NCBI GenBank assembly: GCA_022181065.1
Contig: BQMY01000092.1
Coordinates: forward strand, 1 to 64,000
From: Melioribacteraceae bacterium
GTDB taxonomy: Bacteria > Bacteroidota > Ignavibacteria > Ignavibacteriales > Melioribacteraceae
Length of the DNA stretch: 64,000 bases
Reading direction: 5' to 3'
The translations under genes and the position numbers were made by a program. The notes under the pieces were generated by a model that saw nothing but the letters and a program-made list of their open reading frames with translations, searched no databases and had not been told where the DNA came from. This document shows, in pieces, positions 9,592-18,129 of this stretch; positions within the stretch are counted from its first letter, which is position 1, and the number at the start of each line of letters is the position of its first letter.

Positions 9592-11227
9592 TTAACATTT
9601 GATTGAATACTACTTCATTTTGCAAAAGAGTAAGCGCGGTTGAAATCTGGTCATCATGTTTGAGCGCTTCTTTAATTCTTCCTTCACGCCCCTCTGTTCT
9701 GGAAATTATCTCTTTACGTATTTCGGAAGCAATGTCGTTTTTATAAAGGCTCAATTCGGCGATTTTCGTTTGTTCGCTCAAATTTTCAAGTTCGGAAATT
9801 TTCGACTTGAATTCATCGCCATATCTTTCTTTAGCGGCAGCTTTTTTCAATTTTGAAAGGAGCGATTCTATACTGTTTGAAAAATCATAATTGTTTTCAG
9901 CAAGATATGCTTTAAACTTTTGATATAATTCATCATCCGGTTTGAGCAGAAGATTTACATCTTCGTTAGTATTAAAATATTTTGTGGCAAACTTGAAGAA
10001 CATTCCTTCGGCAATCAATGACCTGATCAGTGAAGACTTGCTCATATTTGAAACGATGGTATCTGGCAGGATTCCGCCGCCCGAATATACTCTGCGCTTT
10101 CTGTCGGTTGCAAATTCCATACTGTCAACGGGAATTATTACTTCCCTGAGTACATCATTATCCTTTGCGTAATCTATCCGCTGAATACTTCTGCCGCTTG
10201 GTGTGAAATATTTTGAAGTTGTAATTTTTAATGAAGTATTATATGAGAGTGGCACCAATGTTTGTACGAGTCCCTTACCAAATGAACGTTCACCCAAAAT
10301 GATACCGCGGTCATGATCCTGAATAGCTCCGGCGACAATTTCACTCGCGGAAGCTGATGAACCATCAACAAGTACAATAAGTTTTGTAGAATCGGCAGCG
10401 GGATTTTCCTCTGCGAAATATTTTGTTACTTTGCTGGTATCGCGCCCTATTACACTAACAACAAGCTGACCCTTATTGAGGAATTTTTCACTTACGTCAA
10501 TTGCCGCGTCGAGTAATCCGCCCGGATTACCGCGAAGATCGAGCATAACAGATTCAATCGGACGCTGATTTTTCAGCTTAAAAAGAGCCTGTTTAATTTC
10601 TTCACCAGCAGTTCGCGAAAATCCGCTGAGTTTCAGGTAAACATTGCCCGAGTTTTCCGGATAAAACCCGTAATAGGTAAGATTTTTCAACTCAACTTCT
10701 TCACGGACCAAATCGAATAATATCTCTTTTTCGTAACCATCACGGACGATCAATACCGATACAATTGTACCCGGCTCACCTTTGAGATATCCGCTCAGTT
10801 CACTGTAATTATCGCTGTTAATCTTTACGGAGTCAATTTGTTTGATTACATCACCAATTCTGATACCCTGTCTTTGCGCGGAATAACCCTCGATTAAATC
10901 TACGATAGTAACCTTATTATTACGCAAGCCAACACTTGCTCCAATACCGCCATACTTTCCCTTGGTAATCACATCAATATCTTGCTGCATGGTTTCATCA
11001 ATGTAAACTGTGTAAGGATCGAGAGAGGAAAGTAATCCTTCAATACCGGAGATCATAAACTCTTCCGGTTCAATTTTATCTACATATTTAAGACTAACTT
11101 CTTTATATATTCGTCCGAAAATATCAATGCTTTTAGAGATTTTCAGATAGACATCATCGTCTCCTCTGAAAAAACCCATAAAAAGAATAGCCATTAAAAG
11201 GATAGATAATTTTGTGTATTTAGGCAT
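9578..11227 (-). CDS. ctpA: S41 family carboxy-terminal processing protease
   Basis: A 549-residue periplasmic serine protease. It has an N-terminal signal/anchor (residues 1-20), a PDZ domain (about 85-170, with KYGGIGASVG and GIRIGDVI) and an S41 catalytic core with Ser in the SASASEI motif (291-297) and Lys318 in GERSFGKG, a Ser-Lys dyad. LDLRGNPGG (229-237) is the usual core motif. A charged, helical C-terminal extension (about 410-549) exceeds the minimal CtpA. It degrades or trims C termini of envelope proteins. GAGGAA precedes the ATG. It sits between tmk and the TauE gene in one operon. Confidence 0.93.
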   Translation of the reverse strand: MPKYTKLSILLMAILFMGFFRGDDDVYLKISKSIDIFGRIYKEVSLKYVDKIEPEEFMISGIEGLLSSLDPYTVYIDETMQQDIDVITKGKYGGIGASVGLRNNKVTIVDLIEGYSAQRQGIRIGDVIKQIDSVKINSDNYSELSGYLKGEPGTIVSVLIVRDGYEKEILFDLVREEVELKNLTYYGFYPENSGNVYLKLSGFSRTAGEEIKQALFKLKNQRPIESVMLDLRGNPGGLLDAAIDVSEKFLNKGQLVVSVIGRDTSKVTKYFAEENPAADSTKLIVLVDGSSASASEIVAGAIQDHDRGIILGERSFGKGLVQTLVPLSYNTSLKITTSKYFTPSGRSIQRIDYAKDNDVLREVIIPVDSMEFATDRKRRVYSGGGILPDTIVSNMSKSSLIRSLIAEGMFFKFATKYFNTNEDVNLLLKPDDELYQKFKAYLAENNYDFSNSIESLLSKLKKAAAKERYGDEFKSKISELENLSEQTKIAELSLYKNDIASEIRKEIISRTEGREGRIKEALKHDDQISTALTLLQNEVVFNQMLNVQL

Positions 11228-11241
11228 TATTATTCCTCGTT

Positions 11242-11856
11242 TTAAGCGGAAAGGCTGTTAAGTATATCAACAATATCACTATGTATTGTTTTTATACGTT
11301 TCGTGCCATCGATAAGTTTCATTTTCGGGTCGGATTCTGACAGTTTAATGTATCCATCAATAACCTTGTGATAGAACTCATCCTTCGAAAGTTCAATCCG
11401 GTCATCCCCGCCACGATTGTTTTCCATTTTTCTTCTTGCCACTTCATCGAGAGTAATATGGATAAAGAAAGTGATATCGGGCACAGTGTCTGATATTGCA
11501 AAATATTGCAGATTTTCTACAAAATGCAAGTCTAAATTTCTACCGTAACCCTGATATGCTATTGAGGAGTGATGAAAACGATCGGAAATAACTATTGCTC
11601 CCCGTTCCAATGCGGGTTTTATTACCTCATTAACCAGTTGGGCTCGGGCAGCGGCAAATAATAACGCTTCGGTTTTTTCCGTCATTACCATGTTTTTTTT
11701 ATCGAGCAGAAGATCCCTTATCTTTTCAGAGATTTTGGTTCCGCCCGGTTCCCTGATAAGCAATACCTCCTTACCAAGGTTTTGATAATATTCTTCCAAA
11801 AGACGTACCTGCGTGGATTTTCCGCTGTAGTCTATACCTTCAAACGTAATAAACAT
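11242..11856 (-). CDS. tmk: Thymidylate kinase
   Basis: A 204-residue dTMP kinase that phosphorylates dTMP to dTDP. The P-loop is at the N terminus (FEGIDYSGKST), followed by LLIREPGG, the DR(F) motif (SDRFHHSSIAYQG) and a lid segment with RRKMENN...DR. Length and motifs match bacterial Tmk. The start is one base past the stop of the CdaR-like gene, so the two are probably translated from one message, with ctpA following 14 bases later. Confidence 0.96.
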   Translation of the reverse strand: MFITFEGIDYSGKSTQVRLLEEYYQNLGKEVLLIREPGGTKISEKIRDLLLDKKNMVMTEKTEALLFAAARAQLVNEVIKPALERGAIVISDRFHHSSIAYQGYGRNLDLHFVENLQYFAISDTVPDITFFIHITLDEVARRKMENNRGGDDRIELSKDEFYHKVIDGYIKLSESDPKMKLIDGTKRIKTIHSDIVDILNSLSA

Positions 11857-11857
11857 C

Positions 11858-12769
11858 TTAAAACTTTTTAATTATATATTCCAGTTTGCCCGGTTTTATA
11901 TCGATGAGGATAGTGTATTCCGGGGGAGTGAATACGGGCTCAATTGCCCCCAGTGTATCGGAAAGTGCCTGTTTGAACGTTACATATGGTTCGAGCAGAT
12001 TTGCGTCCATCTTGCCGAGTAAGTTAATTCCACCTCGCAATGTTATTTTTACTTTCTCGGGATACAGTTTCAATTCCCTGAATTGAGGAACATTTTTTAC
12101 AAGTACCGGAATATCGTCAAATACTTTATCAACAATTTTTTGCACTTCAAATTCGATATTTACCGCAGGATTATCGTAGGATAATGCGGGAATATTTTCA
12201 AGACCGATAATTGTATTAACCGACTTGTTGATATCTTCGAACTCGTGAAGTGATGTATTGATATTTTCGATGTTGTCAACAATACTTTGCGGTCCCGAAA
12301 TGGTAACTGAATCCGGATTTACCTGTATAGGGGAGACAAGACCGTAACCGGGTCTGTAGTTCAGTTTAATATTTGGAATGACTTGTACTTTTTTGGTAGC
12401 CACCTGCTCTACTTTAAAGGCGAGTTCTTCAGGTTTTACTTCCATTAACTGAATTGAGGAAGTTAACCATGAGTTTTGGCCGGCAACGCCCTCAAGATAA
12501 ATTTTTTGTTCGCCTGTTTTATTTTTCGCTGATACCTTAAATTCAAGATCCGGGCCCAAACTCATACCCGCGAGAGTCCACCCTATACCCTTGACGCTTA
12601 TATCAACTTTATCGCGTGAAATATCCGCGATCGCTGTACCTTCCTGCACATCAACTATACGAACAGGTACTTCCATTGTGGCGAAGTATTCTTCGGAAAG
12701 GGAAACAGACCCCCACAAGATTATTGAGAAGAGGGTGATCAATATAAGAGGCAGAATTTTCTTTTTCAT
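11858..12769 (-). CDS. YbbR/CdaR-like domain protein
   Basis: A 303-residue protein with one N-terminal membrane helix (MKKKILPLILITLFSIILWG) and several YbbR-type repeats of about 80 residues (for example VEVKPEELAFKVE-like and VNPDSVTISGP segments). In many bacteria YbbR proteins (CdaR) regulate the membrane diadenylate cyclase CdaA; no cyclase gene is seen in this window. The start at 12769 was preferred to a longer frame because that frame begins inside the terminator hairpin of the upstream shell-protein operon. First gene of the operon leading into tmk and ctpA. Confidence 0.8.
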   Translation of the reverse strand: MKKKILPLILITLFSIILWGSVSLSEEYFATMEVPVRIVDVQEGTAIADISRDKVDISVKGIGWTLAGMSLGPDLEFKVSAKNKTGEQKIYLEGVAGQNSWLTSSIQLMEVKPEELAFKVEQVATKKVQVIPNIKLNYRPGYGLVSPIQVNPDSVTISGPQSIVDNIENINTSLHEFEDINKSVNTIIGLENIPALSYDNPAVNIEFEVQKIVDKVFDDIPVLVKNVPQFRELKLYPEKVKITLRGGINLLGKMDANLLEPYVTFKQALSDTLGAIEPVFTPPEYTILIDIKPGKLEYIIKKF

Positions 12770-12781
12770 TTGTAGTAATAT

Positions 12782-12809
12782 AAAAAAACTCCACATAAAG
12801 CGGAGTTTT
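12782..12809 (-). terminator. Terminator of the BMC shell operon
   Basis: On the minus strand AAAACTCC, a short loop, GGAGTTTT followed by more T. It separates the shell-protein operon from the CdaR-like gene and helps fix that gene's start. Confidence 0.8.
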
Positions 12810-12835
12810 AAGAATCAAAAAAATATGTAAAAATA

Positions 12836-13426
12836 TTATCCGAGTTGTTCGAAGTAGCTGATGAGTAAATCTCGGTTAGCTTTTGAAATATCCCTGCCTT
12901 TAATGGGGAAGCTTTCAATAACCCGCGCTAATTTCCGTAAATCGTGAACATTCATTTCTCTAAGTTCTTCCAGAGGAGGAATTTCAGATTCACCATTTTC
13001 ATTTACTTCTTCACTCTCTTCATCTTCTTCAAAAAAGGAAGATTGATTTTTATCTGCTTTTACCTGTTTGGCAGGAGCTTCTTTTTTATCCAGTTTTACA
13101 GGTTCACCGTTATCGTGGATGTTAAAATCAGAATTTGCCGGTTTAATACTTTTACCCCAGTCTTTAACAATATCCTCAATCTGAAGATCAGGACGTGGAA
13201 TAACATGAGAAGATACTAATTGTCCAACTCTGCTTGCCGCAGCCGAACCGGCATCAACCGCTGAGCGAACCGCAGCCACATCGCCAACAACCTTAACTGT
13301 AACAAGCGCGGCTGTAATTTTCTCTTTGGCTATGAGGCGAACGTTCGCCGCTTTCACCATAGCGTCGGCAGCTTCAATAGCTCCTATTAAACCTTGCGTT
13401 TCTACTAAACCAAGTGCTAAAAGCAT
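12836..13426 (-). CDS. BMC shell protein with acidic linker and Rho-N/SAP-like C-terminal tail
   Basis: A 196-residue protein. Residues 1-88 are a clear hexameric (BMC-H, PduA/EutM-type) microcompartment shell domain: [19 protein letters not shown] and [12 protein letters not shown]. The loop that forms the central pore, normally IGSG or IGGG, reads ITAA here (37-40), so the glycine-lined pore is lost. Residues 90-148 are a Lys/Glu-rich flexible linker. Residues 149-196 ([19 protein letters not shown]...[21 protein letters not shown]) resemble the Rho N-terminal or SAP-like helical fold, which often binds nucleic acid. EutK and PduK also carry C-terminal tails, but of other types. It is second in a two-gene operon, 20 bases after a canonical shell gene. 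Function of the tail is inference. Confidence 0.88.
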   Translation of the reverse strand: MLLALGLVETQGLIGAIEAADAMVKAANVRLIAKEKITAALVTVKVVGDVAAVRSAVDAGSAAASRVGQLVSSHVIPRPDLQIEDIVKDWGKSIKPANSDFNIHDNGEPVKLDKKEAPAKQVKADKNQSSFFEEDEESEEVNENGESEIPPLEELREMNVHDLRKLARVIESFPIKGRDISKANRDLLISYFEQLG

Positions 13427-13445
13427 ATCTAATAATCAGTAAACT

Positions 13446-13724
13446 TTATGCTTTTTTAGGAAGAATCAATTCAACATCAGAATGCGGGCGTGGGATTACA
13501 TGGACAGAAACCAGTTCGCCAACTCTCTGTGCCGCAGCTGCACCCGCGTCGGTAGCCGCTTTAACAGCACCAACATCACCTCTAACCATAACGGTAACAA
13601 AACCGCCGCCGATAGTCTCTTTTCCGATAAGGTCAACTTTTGCCGCCTTAACCATTGCGTCGGCAGCTTCAACCGCACCTACAAGTCCTTTAGTCTCTAT
13701 CATACCGAGTGCGTCAAGTGTCAT
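13446..13724 (-). CDS. BMC-H microcompartment shell protein (PduA/EutM-like)
   Basis: A 92-residue canonical hexamer-forming shell protein: [21 protein letters not shown] at the N terminus, pore loop IGGG (38-41), [19 protein letters not shown] and the C-terminal SVHVIPRPH. Such proteins tile the facets of bacterial microcompartments, and the glycine pore passes small polar metabolites. The start is supported by GGAG seven bases upstream of the ATG. No pentamer (BMC-P), trimer (BMC-T), signature enzyme or encapsulation-peptide enzyme is seen in the window, so this two-gene operon would have to serve a compartment encoded elsewhere or form a shell-only structure. Confidence 0.95.
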   Translation of the reverse strand: MTLDALGMIETKGLVGAVEAADAMVKAAKVDLIGKETIGGGFVTVMVRGDVGAVKAATDAGAAAAQRVGELVSVHVIPRPHSDVELILPKKA

Positions 13725-13759
13725 AAATAAACTCCAAATTTTAGATGAATAGCGATTTC

Positions 13760-13788
13760 AAAATAAATGATAAGCTCAAAAATGTCAA
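13760..13788 (-). promoter_or_regulatory. Candidate promoter of the BMC shell operon
   Basis: On the minus strand TTGACA (13788-13783), a 17-base spacer, then TATTTT (13765-13760), ending about 35 bases before the shell-gene ATG. The -35 box is a perfect sigma-70 match and the -10 box matches four of six. Promoters in this phylum often differ, so this is tentative. Confidence 0.45.
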
Positions 13789-13847
13789 TTGTAAAAGTGT
13801 ATATAAGTATATTATTTTAACTATATCTTCTTTGTAAAAGTCAATAA

Positions 13848-14270
13848 TTATAAGGTTTTCATGTAATCTTCAAGTATAACAGCAGCAGCGTTTTTATCAA
13901 TAAGTCCTTTATCACGCCTTTTCTTTTTAGATGTTACACTTTCCAGAATTCTTTCCTGTGCTATTCCCGAAGAATATCTTTCATCGGTGAGCACCACAGG
14001 AACTTTGTAATATTTCTGTACTGTCTTTACAAACTGATCTATATCTTTCGTAAGTTCACCTTTGTCACCACTCTCCTTGAGCGGGTAACCCACCACAAAT
14101 TCCTCAATTTCGTATGCTGATAGCAAATCACGCAAACTATTCCAGAAAGTATGATCATTTAGCAACGTTGTAAGAGGTTGGGCAAAAAATCTAAGTGGAT
14201 CTGTAATCGCGATTCCAATTCTCTTTTTGCCGTAATCTAAGGCGACAATTCTTTTTTGTTCGAGATTCAT
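13848..14270 (-). CDS. ruvX: RuvX/YqgF family putative pre-16S rRNA nuclease
   Basis: A 140-residue RNase H-fold protein. Motifs: VALDYGKKRIGIAITD near the N terminus (catalytic Asp), EEFVVGYPL in the middle and LTDERYSS...KNAAAVILEDYM at the C terminus. E. coli YqgF matures the 16S rRNA 5' end; the family was once called a Holliday-junction resolvase. The ATG overlaps the stop of the upstream rel gene (TGATG), indicating co-translation. Confidence 0.9.
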   Translation of the reverse strand: MNLEQKRIVALDYGKKRIGIAITDPLRFFAQPLTTLLNDHTFWNSLRDLLSAYEIEEFVVGYPLKESGDKGELTKDIDQFVKTVQKYYKVPVVLTDERYSSGIAQERILESVTSKKKRRDKGLIDKNAAAVILEDYMKTL

Positions 14271-16441
14271 CAGGCGGTTTCCGAATCAAATCTTTCTACC
14301 GAGTATATCTTCTTATTTTTCTTTAATCTTTCGATAAGCTGACCAAGATGCGCAATATCTTTCACAAATACAGTTACAGTTCCATCGAACATCGAATCAC
14401 TTGCGGTGATATTGATTGCCTTGATATTTGTGTTCTGGAAATTGGTTATCGAATTTGAAATCTCCTTTAACAATCCGGGAGTATCTTCACCCCTTATTTT
14501 AATTCCGGCAACAAAAAGTGAATCTTTTCGTTTTGGCCATCCCGCCCGCACAAGTCGTTCACTACCGTTTTCCGACATGCGAATCAGGTTTTTGCAATCC
14601 TTACGGTGAATCTTGATCCCTTCACCTATGGTAACATAACCAATTATCGGGTCACCCGGTATAGGACTGCAGCATTTCGCGTAGTTAACTTCAAAGCCTT
14701 TGTAATCACCATCTATTTCCACTCCGCCAATATTAGTGCGTGCTATATCAGCAAAAGTGGTAAACTCCATTTCATTATCCTCTTCCTTGGCCTCAACTTC
14801 AGGAGGATTGAGGATATCGTCAACATTAAGTTTGTCTTGTGAAATATTTTTGAAAAACTGAGCCGGGTTATCGAATTTAAGTTTATTCAGAAGTCGCTGA
14901 ACGTCATCGTGATTGAATGAAAGTTTGTACTTTTTAAGTTTTCGTTCCCAGATTTCCCTACCCGCTTCTACAAGTCTCTCTTCTTCTCTGTTGAGATGCT
15001 TTCGCACTTGTGCTTTTGCTTTGTGGGTAACAACAAATTGCTGCCAGTTTTTATTGGGATGCTGATTTTTTGAAGTTATTATTTCTACCTGGTCACCACT
15101 GTGAAGCATGGTGCTGAGGGGTACAATTTTACCGTTAACCTTTGCGCCGATGCAATGATAACCAACATTTGTATGAATATCAAAAGCAAAATCGACAGGG
15201 GTGGAACCGGCGGGTAATCGTTTCAGATCTCCCTTCGGAGTAAAAACATATATCTCATCCTGGTAAAGATTCAGTTTGAAACTCGCCATTATCTCTTTTG
15301 TTGCTTCATTCTTGTTGGCGTTTTCAAATACATCACGAATCCAGTTTACCCACTCTTCAAGTTCTTTATCATTCTTCTGGAAATTCTCTTTGTATCGCCA
15401 GTGAGCCGCTACACCTTTCTCGGCAATTTCATGCATTTTTCGGGTACGTATCTGAACTTCAACCAGTTTACCCTGTTGACCGATAACAGTATTGTGAATA
15501 GATTGATAATTGTTCTTTTTTGGTATTGAGATATAATCTTTAAATCTGTCAGGAATAGGTTTGTAAATCTGGTTGATAACACCAAGCACATAAAAACATT
15601 CGTTTGCGTCGTTTCCTTCAAGTATTATCCTCACAGCAAGGAGATCGAAAATTTTATCAAACGATGTATTTAGCTTGATCATTTTTTTGTAGATGCTGTA
15701 GATGTGCTTTGCTCTTCCGGCTATGTTGTATTCCAGCCCGTGTTTATCCAGTTTTTCAGCAAGCGGAGCAATAAATTTGGCAATATATTGTTCGCGTTCT
15801 TTCCTTTTGTCCTGAAGTTTCTTGGCAATTTCGTTATACGCTTCCTTATTGAGGTATTTAAATGAAAGGTCTTCCAATTCCCATTTTACTCGTCCCAAAC
15901 CAAAACGGTTGGCAAATGGAGCATAAATTTCAAGTGTTTCTTTTGCGATACGCCTTTGCTTATCAGCTCTTACAAACTCAAGGGTACGCATATTGTGCAT
16001 ACGGTCGGCAAATTTCACAAGTATAACGCGCAGATCTTTTACCATTGAGAGGAGCATTTTCCGGTAATTTTCTGCCTGACTTATTTCATGCCCCTTAAAT
16101 ACACCCGATATCTTGGTCACACCGTCAACAATCTCGGCAACTTCGGTTCCAAATTCTTTTTCAATAAACTTTAAGCTGAAATCAGTATCTTCAACAACAT
16201 CATGAAGGAGCGCGCTGATCACCGAAATATCGTCGAGTGCTATTTCCTTAACAACAATCATCGCCACCGCGTACGGATGATAGAAATATGGTTCACCGGA
16301 ATCACGTCTGTGATTTTTGTGTGCTTCCATACTGAGCTTGAAAGCCTTTTGCATCGCATCCTCATTCACAGAGGGGAGATTTGTTCTGCATGCTTGGAGA
16401 AGCTCATTTAACATTCTTGTTTGTTTGGATCCGGCAATCAT
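14270..16441 (-). CDS. rel: Bifunctional (p)ppGpp synthetase/hydrolase (RelA/SpoT homologue)
   Basis: A 723-residue long Rel protein controlling the stringent response. Domains in order: HD hydrolase (about 50-200, with YFYHPYAVA and LLHDVVEDTD), synthetase (about 240-350, with IYSIYKKM and RFKDYISIPKKNNYQSIH), TGS (about 395-455, IYVFTPKGDLKRLP), a zinc-finger/helical region with YAKCCSPIPGDPIIG, and a C-terminal ACT domain. The HD motif and synthetase core are both intact, so both activities are expected. It forms an operon with ruvX and follows the TPR-protein gene after about 55 bases. Confidence 0.95.
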   Translation of the reverse strand: MIAGSKQTRMLNELLQACRTNLPSVNEDAMQKAFKLSMEAHKNHRRDSGEPYFYHPYAVAMIVVKEIALDDISVISALLHDVVEDTDFSLKFIEKEFGTEVAEIVDGVTKISGVFKGHEISQAENYRKMLLSMVKDLRVILVKFADRMHNMRTLEFVRADKQRRIAKETLEIYAPFANRFGLGRVKWELEDLSFKYLNKEAYNEIAKKLQDKRKEREQYIAKFIAPLAEKLDKHGLEYNIAGRAKHIYSIYKKMIKLNTSFDKIFDLLAVRIILEGNDANECFYVLGVINQIYKPIPDRFKDYISIPKKNNYQSIHNTVIGQQGKLVEVQIRTRKMHEIAEKGVAAHWRYKENFQKNDKELEEWVNWIRDVFENANKNEATKEIMASFKLNLYQDEIYVFTPKGDLKRLPAGSTPVDFAFDIHTNVGYHCIGAKVNGKIVPLSTMLHSGDQVEIITSKNQHPNKNWQQFVVTHKAKAQVRKHLNREEERLVEAGREIWERKLKKYKLSFNHDDVQRLLNKLKFDNPAQFFKNISQDKLNVDDILNPPEVEAKEEDNEMEFTTFADIARTNIGGVEIDGDYKGFEVNYAKCCSPIPGDPIIGYVTIGEGIKIHRKDCKNLIRMSENGSERLVRAGWPKRKDSLFVAGIKIRGEDTPGLLKEISNSITNFQNTNIKAINITASDSMFDGTVTVFVKDIAHLGQLIERLKKNKKIYSVERFDSETA

Positions 16442-16496
16442 TTTTTATCCATATATATAGCTGACCGACATAATGAATTAAATGCGGTTCATTAGT

Positions 16497-17528
16497 TTAC
16501 TTTTTTTCAACTGATATCAGTTTGTCCCTCAGGTTGTGAACCCTTTCGAGTCTGCCCGACAGATAACTTTTTTCAAACCCGTTAAGTTTATATTCCAATA
16601 TATTATTACAACAATTCAATGCAAGTTCATTTTTTTGCAATTTTTCATAAATCTGAGCTAACTTGTGCAAAATTTCAACTTCCCTTACATTCGACTTGAT
16701 CACGCTATTACGATACCGTTCAAGCAATTTGTTATAGAGTATTATCGCCTTTTCCTTATCATAGTTAAAATAAGTATCGGCGAGAAGCTGGGCGAATATT
16801 CTGTTACCGGGGTGTTTTCTTAAAACATCTTCGAGTAGTTCTATCCCTTTCTCGAATTTTTTGGAATAAAAATAGGCAAACGCCAGGGAATGTATCGCGG
16901 CATATGAATGATAAGTGTTTTTTTCTATTGCCAGTTTCAGGAAGTGCATACCCGGCTCACGCTCATCTTCAATAAATGGCAGGTAAAGAACATCTTTGCC
17001 CACCTCACTCACCCAAAACTTGTAACTACCAATAGCCACGTATGCGTCATACGCTTCAGGATCAATCTCCAGACATTCATGAAAATATTGAAGGGAATAA
17101 ATGCTTTCTGTTAGCGCCGAGAAATAATTTTTCTGTAATGCGTCATAGTACCCCTTTAATCCAAGGGCGATGGCATATTGATAAACATTTAGAAGATCAT
17201 CGGGATCATTATCATAATTTTCCTCAGCCAATTCAACTGCTTCATCTAAAAGTTGATAGAGCGAATCCGGATCATAACCGAGGACATAGTCGTAATCCTT
17301 CAATATAATTATACCGGCTTTATAAATCTTGCCAATCGAAAGTTCAGGGAATTCGATATCAAGAGTATCGAAATAACTGTAAGCGGTATCGTATTCGCCG
17401 TTTTTTACAGAGTCGAAAGCAGTAAAGAGCAGTGATTCTGCCCTTCTGTTTCCAAAATCCTGAGCAAATAATCCGGATGCAACCAGAAAAAAGATTATTA
17501 CTCTAAAGAGTACCAAACGTTCTGTCAC
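16497..17528 (-). CDS. Secreted TPR-repeat protein
   Basis: About 343 residues: an N-terminal signal peptide (VLFRVIIFFLVASGLFAQ) then helical TPR-like repeats (for example AYSYFDTLDIEFPEL, SYAAIHSLAFAYFYSKKFEKGIELL, LAQIYEKLQKNELALNCC). Probably a periplasmic or outer-membrane protein-interaction module. The longest frame starts at 17567, but the GTG at 17528 has GGGAG six bases upstream whereas the ATG at 17534 directly abuts it, so the GTG is preferred. It overlaps the 3' end of upp by about 26 bases, which suggests coupling. Confidence 0.72.
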   Translation of the reverse strand: MTERLVLFRVIIFFLVASGLFAQDFGNRRAESLLFTAFDSVKNGEYDTAYSYFDTLDIEFPELSIGKIYKAGIIILKDYDYVLGYDPDSLYQLLDEAVELAEENYDNDPDDLLNVYQYAIALGLKGYYDALQKNYFSALTESIYSLQYFHECLEIDPEAYDAYVAIGSYKFWVSEVGKDVLYLPFIEDEREPGMHFLKLAIEKNTYHSYAAIHSLAFAYFYSKKFEKGIELLEDVLRKHPGNRIFAQLLADTYFNYDKEKAIILYNKLLERYRNSVIKSNVREVEILHKLAQIYEKLQKNELALNCCNNILEYKLNGFEKSYLSGRLERVHNLRDKLISVEKK

Positions 17529-18129
17529 CAGCATCTCCCAATCCGGGCACAATATAGCCAACATCATTTAATTGACGGTCTAATGAAGCAGTATATACAG
17601 GAATTTCAGGATGGTCTTTCGACATCTTTTCTACTCCTTCAGGCGCCGCAATAAGTGACGCAAAGACGAGGTCATTTGCACCACGCTGTTTTAGGAATGA
17701 AAAAGCGGCAGACGCGCTACCGCCGGTAGCCAGCATCGGATCGAGCACTATCACCTTTGATGTGGAAAGTTCTTTTGGAGTTTTGTAATAGTATTCAACC
17801 GGTTCCAAAGTCTCTTCATTTCTCTGCAGTCCAATATGACCAACTTTCGCATACGGGATCATTTCTATAAAGGCGTCAACGAGTGATAATCCCGCGCGCA
17901 GCACAGGTACCAGTATAATCTCGGGTTTTATCCGATGCCCTTCGGTGATTTCGAGAGGGGTTTCTACATCAATAACTTCTGTCTTAAAACTTTTACTTAT
18001 CTCAATACAAAGAGAATATGCTATACGTTTTAGCGCGGCGCGAAACTGATATTCCCTTGTTTCATGGTTTCTGAGATAGGTAATATCTCTTAATATCAAA
18101 GGATTTTGAACAATGGTCAAATTTTTCAT
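17503..18129 (-). CDS. upp: Uracil phosphoribosyltransferase
   Basis: A 208-residue pyrimidine salvage enzyme that makes UMP from uracil and PRPP. Motifs: VPVLRAGLSLVDAF, the PRPP-binding VIVLDPMLATGGSASAA and the C-terminal PGLGDAGDRTFGT. Length is standard. It overlaps the upstream oxidoreductase gene by 4 bases (ATGA) and the downstream TPR gene. Confidence 0.96.
   Translation of the reverse strand: MKNLTIVQNPLILRDITYLRNHETREYQFRAALKRIAYSLCIEISKSFKTEVIDVETPLEITEGHRIKPEIILVPVLRAGLSLVDAFIEMIPYAKVGHIGLQRNEETLEPVEYYYKTPKELSTSKVIVLDPMLATGGSASAAFSFLKQRGANDLVFASLIAAPEGVEKMSKDHPEIPVYTASLDRQLNDVGYIVPGLGDAGDRTFGTL

Noticed and set aside
12770-12796. Longer N terminus for the CdaR-like protein
   Set aside because: The earlier ATG lies inside the terminator hairpin of the upstream operon and adds residues ahead of a clean membrane-helix start.
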